From Smittium culicis (Eukaryota > Kickxellomycota > Harpellomycetes > Harpellales > Legeriomycetaceae), in contig LSSN01003044.1 in NCBI GenBank assembly GCA_001970855.1, positions 1 through 12,223 of the forward strand: a DNA stretch of 12,223 nt. The letters are read 5' to 3'. Positions 8,011 through 12,223 of the stretch are shown here, piece by piece. The position numbers and the translations under genes were made by a program. The notes below the pieces were generated by a model that did no database searches, was not told where the DNA came from, and saw nothing but the letters and a program-made list of their open reading frames with translations. Position 1 is the stretch's first letter, and every line of letters starts with the position of its first letter.

Positions 8011-10620
8011 TTAAAAAAAATCATCATAATTATCTTGAATATCACGCAAGCTACTTTTATATATAACTGTTTTATATACTTTTTTGTAAATTAAAGATTT
8101 ACTGGTAATAGAAATTGTAGAGCGCTTAATTTTATTGATTAATTCAATCAATACATTGTCAGTATCCTGTGTATTGAAGCGGTGACAAAATTTAATTGAT
8201 AACGTTTCAAGACGGTCTTTGACTTGTTCAATTCCACATAAGCTTGAAATAAGCCTAAAATATTGCTTTCCATGAAATTTTGATACACCTAAAACCCAAG
8301 CCAGGGAAAATTTTTGAGCCTCAATCAGCGGTTTAACGCAGTAATTATTCGAATATATAGATAGTATTGGAGCTGGATATTCCCATATTGATGCAATAAA
8401 GCTTTTATAAATGCTAAGCTTAACTGTTGGGTGCCATTTTTTACCAATGACATGTAGAAACTTTGTTAGTTTTATAGCTTTTTCAGAAGAAGTATTGCAG
8501 TACTCAATCATGTCCAATCCGTTTTTGGTGTACGGAATACCTAAATATTGATAGCTGTCCATATTAACTATTGTTTCAGTGTTATATATAATACTCCAAT
8601 CATCAGGACCAACTATTGCAGACTTTTTTATATTAACGGTCATTCCATTTTTTAATGTCCAATCATATACAATTTTTAAAAGTATTTCTGCATGTATTTT
8701 GCTTTTAGGTAGCAATTGGATGTCATCTGCGTAAAATAATGCAGCTGGTATCCCATCAACGCTCACATCAGCTATTGAAACTGCCAAATCATTAATATAA
8801 AAGTTAAAAAGCAGAGGTGAAAGCACCGATCCTTGTAGTAATCCTGTATTTCGATGAAAAAGATTAGAGGATATGCCATTAATTGAAACAGTAGATTGAC
8901 AGTCAGAAAAAAGCGAGCTAATAATGTAAACCAGCTGAATTGGGATATCTGCATCAACCATTTTTTTCAGAAGAACCGGGATTAGTACCTTATCGTACGC
9001 TGAGCTCAAATCTAAAAATATCCTATTTTTCCTACAGTATGGATAGTTCAAGAACAAAATGTCATTAGTTGCAATAAGTAATTCTAGAGTTGACTGGTCT
9101 TTTCTGAATCCTGACTGAGATCGGTGAATTAGTACAAGCCCAGTTGTTTCTATATACTTTATTAAACAATTTTCAAATATTCTTCGAGCTGTTTTTGTTA
9201 GAGAAACCGGTCTAAACTGGTTTATTGTTATAGAATCTGGTTCTTTAGGTATTGGGTGAATGTGGCTCACATTCCAGCTTGATGGAGTATACCCATATCT
9301 ACAAAATCCTATGAACATTCTGGTAAGAGTATCAAGGAAGTGATCAGACTCAACAAAAACTTTAAAAATTGAAATATGAAGCGGATCAGGGCCAGATGAT
9401 TTCGAACTTGGATACTCCAATATAGCCGATCTGACTAAAGTAGGTGTAAAAAACTGTTTAAAGTCGATTGAATTGGTTATAGGATCTGAATGGTCAACAT
9501 AGTAACTTTCAGTTTCGACTGTACTAGGTTTGTATAAATCATTATAATAGCTGTAAACATCATCGGCGGCTGAAACGCTGGGAAATCTTGATTGAATAAA
9601 TGCGTTTCTTTTTGCTTTAAATTGCGACTTTTTAAAGATTCTTGCTGCTATGCTTGCAGCCTGTGGGCTATCTAATACGTCTAAACAGCTAGTATCTGGA
9701 GTAAAATTAGAGCGCGAGTCATTAATTGAATACGTTCCTAGATTATGTGAGCAAATAATAAATAGCTTTTCAACCAGAAAATTATAGCAGCAGTCAATCA
9801 AAGGACCATACCCTACTTCAGAGTTCACCAGTACATAGTTCTCTATTTGATACACAGCAGTATCAATTAGATGAGAAATATTAGCATATTCAGCTAACAT
9901 AACGTGCCGAATAGCAGGTTCGTTGATACTTGTTAAGTTGATTTTCTCAGAAGAGTCAAATATATCTTTTTCAGGAATCTCTGTAAGATTGATAGCTAGA
10001 GTCATTAATAAATGATCAGACAGAATATGATCAGAGAATTCTAATTTATCCCAAGTACCAGAAATATTAGAACTAATGTATGCATGATCCGGAGTGTCCA
10101 TGTCAGTTTCAGGCCTTAAATGCTTCATATCATAGGTATGAGAAAAGCAATTAATTAGATCAACTCTATTTTGTGGTCTATTTCTTTTCTGCCCAAAACC
10201 GGATCCGAAGTATGTGTTTATATCCCCCAAGAGTATGCTAAAGCTTCTGTTTAGAATATAATTGGATACATTTTCTATTTCTAAAGACGGAGGAAAGTAA
10301 ACTGCAAATATCTTATACCCAAATACACACAAGCTTAAAGTATGAGTTGTCGATTCAACACTAGATATATGTATTTTGATGTAGGGCTTTGCAAGACACA
10401 TAAGCCCATTTTTGCAGCGACCGTTAGTTCTTGTTGAACCATCAAATTTAGAAGAAAAAATGTAATAAGGGTGGCTTTTATGGTTGTCTTCATCTACAAA
10501 CCAAGTCTCAGCCAAGAAAATGATGTCAAAAGTATCATTCTTAAAGCATTTCATCACATACTCCCATTTGAAATGGCTAAGGCCATTACAATTCCAAAAT
10601 CCAATATTAAGAGTAGGCAT
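8011..10620 (-). CDS. LINE ORF2: APE-type endonuclease plus reverse transcriptase
   Basis: It encodes the protein that nicks target DNA and primes reverse transcription of LINE RNA there. The start is ATG at 10618-10620 after an A-run, and 869 codons are open. The endonuclease occupies about 1-210 with its expected catalytic residues: N12 (FWNCNGL), E38 (LAETW), D133/N135 (LLGDINT) and D202/H203 (SDHLLM). The reverse transcriptase spans about 400-700: SSGPDPLH (408-415), the FRPVSLTK region (469-476), SGFRKDQST (503-511), motif A FLDLSSAYDKV with D537, motif B GLLQGSVLSPLLFNFYINDL (593-612), catalytic FYADD (629-633, nt 8722-8736), and YQYLGIPY (690-697). A thumb-like region follows. No RNase H or restriction-like endonuclease is visible, placing it among APE-endonuclease LINEs. 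The frame stops at TAA 8011-8013 beside a T8 run, and the missing C-terminus persists out of frame at 7700-8010. No ORF1 lies upstream. Confidence 0.93.
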   Translation of the reverse strand: MPTLNIGFWNCNGLSHFKWEYVMKCFKNDTFDIIFLAETWFVDEDNHKSHPYYIFSSKFDGSTRTNGRCKNGLMCLAKPYIKIHISSVESTTHTLSLCVFGYKIFAVYFPPSLEIENVSNYILNRSFSILLGDINTYFGSGFGQKRNRPQNRVDLINCFSHTYDMKHLRPETDMDTPDHAYISSNISGTWDKLEFSDHILSDHLLMTLAINLTEIPEKDIFDSSEKINLTSINEPAIRHVMLAEYANISHLIDTAVYQIENYVLVNSEVGYGPLIDCCYNFLVEKLFIICSHNLGTYSINDSRSNFTPDTSCLDVLDSPQAASIAARIFKKSQFKAKRNAFIQSRFPSVSAADDVYSYYNDLYKPSTVETESYYVDHSDPITNSIDFKQFFTPTLVRSAILEYPSSKSSGPDPLHISIFKVFVESDHFLDTLTRMFIGFCRYGYTPSSWNVSHIHPIPKEPDSITINQFRPVSLTKTARRIFENCLIKYIETTGLVLIHRSQSGFRKDQSTLELLIATNDILFLNYPYCRKNRIFLDLSSAYDKVLIPVLLKKMVDADIPIQLVYIISSLFSDCQSTVSINGISSNLFHRNTGLLQGSVLSPLLFNFYINDLAVSIADVSVDGIPAALFYADDIQLLPKSKIHAEILLKIVYDWTLKNGMTVNIKKSAIVGPDDWSIIYNTETIVNMDSYQYLGIPYTKNGLDMIEYCNTSSEKAIKLTKFLHVIGKKWHPTVKLSIYKSFIASIWEYPAPILSIYSNNYCVKPLIEAQKFSLAWVLGVSKFHGKQYFRLISSLCGIEQVKDRLETLSIKFCHRFNTQDTDNVLIELINKIKRSTISITSKSLIYKKVYKTVIYKSSLRDIQDNYDDFF
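8013..8020 (-). other. T8 run at the ORF2 frame break
   Basis: On the coding strand, GAT GAT is followed by seven further T and then A5. The zero frame ends at TTT TTT TAA, while a -1 shift reads TTT TTT TTA AAA AGA and continues into coding-like sequence. The string U UUU UUU is slippery, so -1 ribosomal or transcriptional slippage is formally possible. Loss of one T by mutation, or a homopolymer sequencing error, is simpler given the lesions further downstream. Confidence 0.6.
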
Positions 10621-11316
10621 ATTTTTTAATAATAATTTATCTTAATTTATTCAAGTATAACTCAAAAGTGTAATTATTCAATGATACACTTGGTAATATA
10701 AGCCAAATTGTCTCTATTTATATACTTTTCGAATACTTAATAGTTTATTAATAGTAATCATTATTTGTAGAACTAAAAGATTTAATATTGTGCAGTAAAT
10801 ATAGTAATAGTATGGTTTTTCAATAATCATTATAATTTTTACTGTTATATATACACTGTAATATCACACAACATACCCATAATACTATTAAAGATATGAT
10901 TAAAAAAATTTCCGAACTCATTTTAATCAGGAATAAAGTGTCATTAGACCGATAAATAGATCTAATACGTTTAAAATGATTTGAAAAATCTTAAACAGAA
11001 AGAATAAGTATATGTAGTATATAAAAAATATTTGAAATAAAAATTTTTATGAAATAGACAATAATTAACAATATACTGTAGTCTGTATAATTATTATTAC
11101 ATTTGAATACTTTATGCTATTAATAAATGAAATCCTAATTATTACTCAAAATGACGATATTAATTCTATAACTTACATAATACGATCTATAAAATTAATT
11201 AGATACATGTAAATTTCGATAAAAATCTAAAATAATTTTACTATATACGTGTTAGAGCAACTACATTTATTACTAAATATTTTTATAGGTTAAATAAATT
11301 ATTATATCTATTTCAG
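10621..11316. other. AT-rich spacer upstream of ORF2
   Basis: No open frame of interest is seen. For a standard two-ORF LINE, ORF1 should lie here on the minus strand, and it is absent. Apart from the TATA-like box at 10715-10724 I see no structure. No clear 5' boundary of the element can be placed. Confidence 0.6.
10715..10724 (-). promoter_or_regulatory. TATA-like box upstream of ORF2
   Basis: The minus strand reads TATATAAATA followed by GAGAC, about 95 bp upstream of the ORF2 ATG. The spacing is close to that of the TATA-like box ahead of ORF1 (about 104 bp). LINEs usually rely on internal promoters, so a TATA box directly ahead of ORF2 would be unusual if functional. Low specificity in AT-rich DNA limits confidence. 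Confidence 0.3.
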
Positions 11317-11508
11317 ATGTATTTAAATAATTTTATAGCAATTATTAAAGCTCAAGAGATAGATGATGTAGACAAAGTTAATTTAGCATTCAAATATATA
11401 CATCTAGGTGTATCATGTACTTTTCAGATTAAAAATATTTATAGTATCATTAAATTATACTCGAGTCAAAATAGCGCATTAAAAAATAGTTTTATATCCG
11501 GAGGTTGA
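11317..11508 (+). CDS. Possible short plus-strand exon, unrecognised
   Basis: This 63-codon frame starts at an ATG directly preceded by CTATTTCAG, which looks like a 3' splice acceptor, so it could be an internal or terminal exon rather than a whole gene. The middle has a protein-like composition (AQEIDDVDKVNLAFKYIH, then a Cys and basic residues), and it ends near ISGG just inside the first copy of a direct repeat. It would be the only plus-strand gene in the window. A 63-codon frame can occur by chance in this sequence, and I recognise no family. Confidence 0.2.
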   Translation: MYLNNFIAIIKAQEIDDVDKVNLAFKYIHLGVSCTFQIKNIYSIIKLYSSQNSALKNSFISGG

Positions 11509-11579
11509 ACCCTGCGCAAAAGTATAGCAAAAAATCAGCTCACTCGCCCGGGGTTGAGCCCTGAATAAAAATATAACAA
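11499..11579 (+). repeat. Imperfect 32-bp direct repeat, two copies
   Basis: Copies at 11499-11530 and 11548-11579, offset by 49 bp, share the core GGTTGARCCCTG followed by AAARTATARCAA. The cores differ at about six of 28 positions. They are among the most GC-rich words in the region. GGTTGAACCC is nearly self-complementary and superficially resembles a tRNA T-arm, but no cloverleaf can be built around it. They could be ends of small mobile elements or a short tandem duplication. Confidence 0.5.
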
Positions 11580-11736
11580 TAATATTTTTTGATAAAACTT
11601 TCATGCGACACAGTACTTCTCGTTGCAATCTTTGTCAAAACAGTAGCACGTTGAATCAGATAGCCAGCGTAACTCATCCTTTTAAGCGATAATTATCTTG
11701 TGATTTTTTTTCTAGATGTAATTGAGCGTGATTAAT
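11580..11736. other. GC-richer spacer without an identifiable gene
   Basis: Composition rises between about 11600 and 11720. Short frames exist on both strands: plus-strand codons from about 11558 to 11690 including MRHSTSRCNLCQNSST, and a minus-strand 26-codon Cys-rich frame ending near 11602. Neither is long enough to call, and I recognise neither. It could be a decayed exon or element relic, or the 3' flank of the gene to the right. Confidence 0.35.
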
Positions 11737-11958
11737 TTACATTGCTAATATCAAAATGATTTCTAATATTATACTTAAAATAATTAATTTTTTGTAAAGC
11801 AGATTATAAAAAATAATATAAAACGCAATCCGAGTTAATATATTTATGGTTCCAAGGGAACCGAGCCTGCCTGCTATAAATTTTTGGATTCGAAGATTTA
11901 TATCTAAATCCCACATGAATTTTGGCATATATTTATAAGCTGCCATCGATCTATTCAT
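11737..11958 (-). CDS. C-terminal segment of a small membrane protein, possibly PEX11-like
   Basis: This 73-codon frame with an internal ATG ends at TAA 11737-11739. It begins MNRSMAAYKYMPKFMWDLDI, continues through a stretch ending GRLGSLGTINILTR, and finishes in a very hydrophobic tail (FYIIFYNLLYKK, then Ile/Leu-rich). A basic, amphipathic part followed by a Gly-rich turn and a membrane segment resembles the end of PEX11-family peroxisome-division proteins (K-x-L-x-D-L-x-I-x-L, then G-x-x-G-x-I). That is a pattern impression, not a proven match. The segment probably continues the one at 12020-12223, separated by about 60 bp of very AT-rich, intron-like sequence, but I could not find a clean in-phase GT-AG pair. 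It could be a degenerate copy. Confidence 0.4.
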   Translation of the reverse strand: MNRSMAAYKYMPKFMWDLDINLRIQKFIAGRLGSLGTINILTRIAFYIIFYNLLYKKLIILSIILEIILILAM

Positions 11959-12019
11959 ATATTATTCCAATTATTTACATTTAAGGTAAAAATTTATGTA
12001 AAAATTATTAATATTATTA

Positions 12020-12223
12020 TTAATATTTATCAATTCTAGTTTGTCGAAAAAATGTTGAGATTGGTTTGTTAGTTAACAGTAAAACAGCAAATACCTCTAT
12101 TGAGATCCAATAGATTCGGGTATTTATTTCACTTAGTTTCCGGATTGGTTGATCAAAATAATGATATTGATCAACCAGTAATATACTTTTTGATAAATAT
12201 AATGTTTGCAATGAAAATAAAAA
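12020..12223 (-). CDS. Partial membrane-protein exon running off the right edge, possibly PEX11-like
   Basis: The frame is open from the window edge to TAA 12020-12022 and has no ATG, so the N-terminus lies beyond the window. The readable part includes LYLSKSILLVDQYHYFDQPI, then RKLSEINTRIYWISIEVFAV and LLLTNKPIS. The order (hydrophobic helix, D-Q/H turn, 'KLSEINTRIYWIS' then a second helix) resembles the middle of PEX11-family proteins, which elongate and divide peroxisomes. The last codons after ISTFFRQTR may be intron read-through. A possible intron at 12036-12094 (GTATTT ... TTAACTAAC ... TAG, 59 bp) looks typical of fungi but meets a stop two codons after joining. The family assignment is tentative; that it is protein-coding is more secure. 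Confidence 0.45.
   Translation of the reverse strand, partial: FLFSLQTLYLSKSILLVDQYHYFDQPIRKLSEINTRIYWISIEVFAVLLLTNKPISTFFRQTRIDKY
12146..12177. repeat. Perfect 11-bp inverted repeat inside the right-edge exon
   Basis: TGGTTGATCAA (12146-12156) and TTGATCAACCA (12167-12177) are exact reverse complements around a 10-nt A/T loop. On the minus strand they encode LVDQ and FDQP, so a repeated Val/Phe-Asp-Gln pattern partly explains the symmetry. Confidence 0.7.

Noticed and set aside
8772..8957. 61-codon minus-strand frame inside ORF2
   Set aside because: It is an alternative frame across the conserved reverse-transcriptase motifs.
11503..11565. GGTTGAACCC-like words suggesting a tRNA T-arm or RNA polymerase III B box
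   Set aside because: The seven-base loop and five-base stem do not form, and no acceptor or anticodon arms are present on either strand.
12036..12094. A 59-bp intron-like stretch on the minus strand with GTATTT, a TTAACTAAC branch-like site and TAG
   Set aside because: It has good fungal intron features, but joining its ends gives a stop two codons later, so it is not adopted as the true intron.
1..12223. CRISPR arrays, bacterial operons or a phage-like defence system
   Set aside because: No regularly spaced repeats, ribosome-binding-site-led gene strings or prokaryotic protein families are present. The content is eukaryotic retrotransposon and intron-style genes.

Overview
The window is eukaryotic, very AT-rich and mostly non-coding, with islands of clearly higher GC that carry all the protein-coding signal. 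Every well-supported coding segment lies on the minus strand. The organism is probably an early-diverging fungus: the two long ORFs are LINE (non-LTR retrotransposon) proteins whose ORF1 RNA-binding core has the 'FV-x-GI-x-R ... FIGK...E' look I associate with LINEs of Mucoromycota/Zoopagomycota-type fungi. The very low GC also suits gut fungi such as Smittium relatives. This placement comes from memory of family style, not from a search.

Layout from left to right. 1-750: AT-rich DNA with small repeats. 783-1708: a compact minus-strand host gene or gene relic, seen as three adjoining open frames that encode a multi-pass membrane protein I do not recognise, with a TATA-like box upstream at 1851-1860. 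1861-4563: 2.7 kb of gene-free, extremely AT-rich DNA. 4564-6441 (minus): an intact LINE ORF1-type protein with a Cys/His cluster, a coiled coil, basic NLS-like stretches and an RNA-binding core. 6442-7699: AT-rich spacer with a degenerate AATTA-type repeat. 7700-10620 (minus): LINE ORF2 with an APE-type endonuclease and a reverse transcriptase. Its main frame ends early at a T-run, and about 100 further codons of C-terminus survive in other frames with later lesions. 10621-11316: AT-rich spacer. 11317-11736: weak signals, including a possible plus-strand exon and a 32-bp imperfect direct repeat. 11737-12223: two minus-strand segments of a partial membrane-protein gene that runs off the right edge, tentatively PEX11-like.

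How the parts relate. A LINE normally runs 5'-ORF1-ORF2-3'. Here, read 5' to 3' on the minus strand, ORF2 comes first and ORF1 follows about 1.2 kb after the end of the ORF2 remnant. Neither has its normal partner in the expected place. Each has its own TATA-like element about 95-105 bp upstream of its likely ATG, and both ATGs follow A-runs. They could be pieces of two different insertions, the junction of a tandem pair after deletion, or two separately expressed genes; the sequence alone cannot decide. The ORF2 copy appears inactive or at least C-terminally damaged, whereas ORF1 is open over its whole length.

Several apparent frameshifts fall in homopolymers or dinucleotide runs (T8 in ORF2, AC in its tail, T4 and C8 in the left-hand gene), so sequencing or assembly error must be kept in mind alongside true decay.
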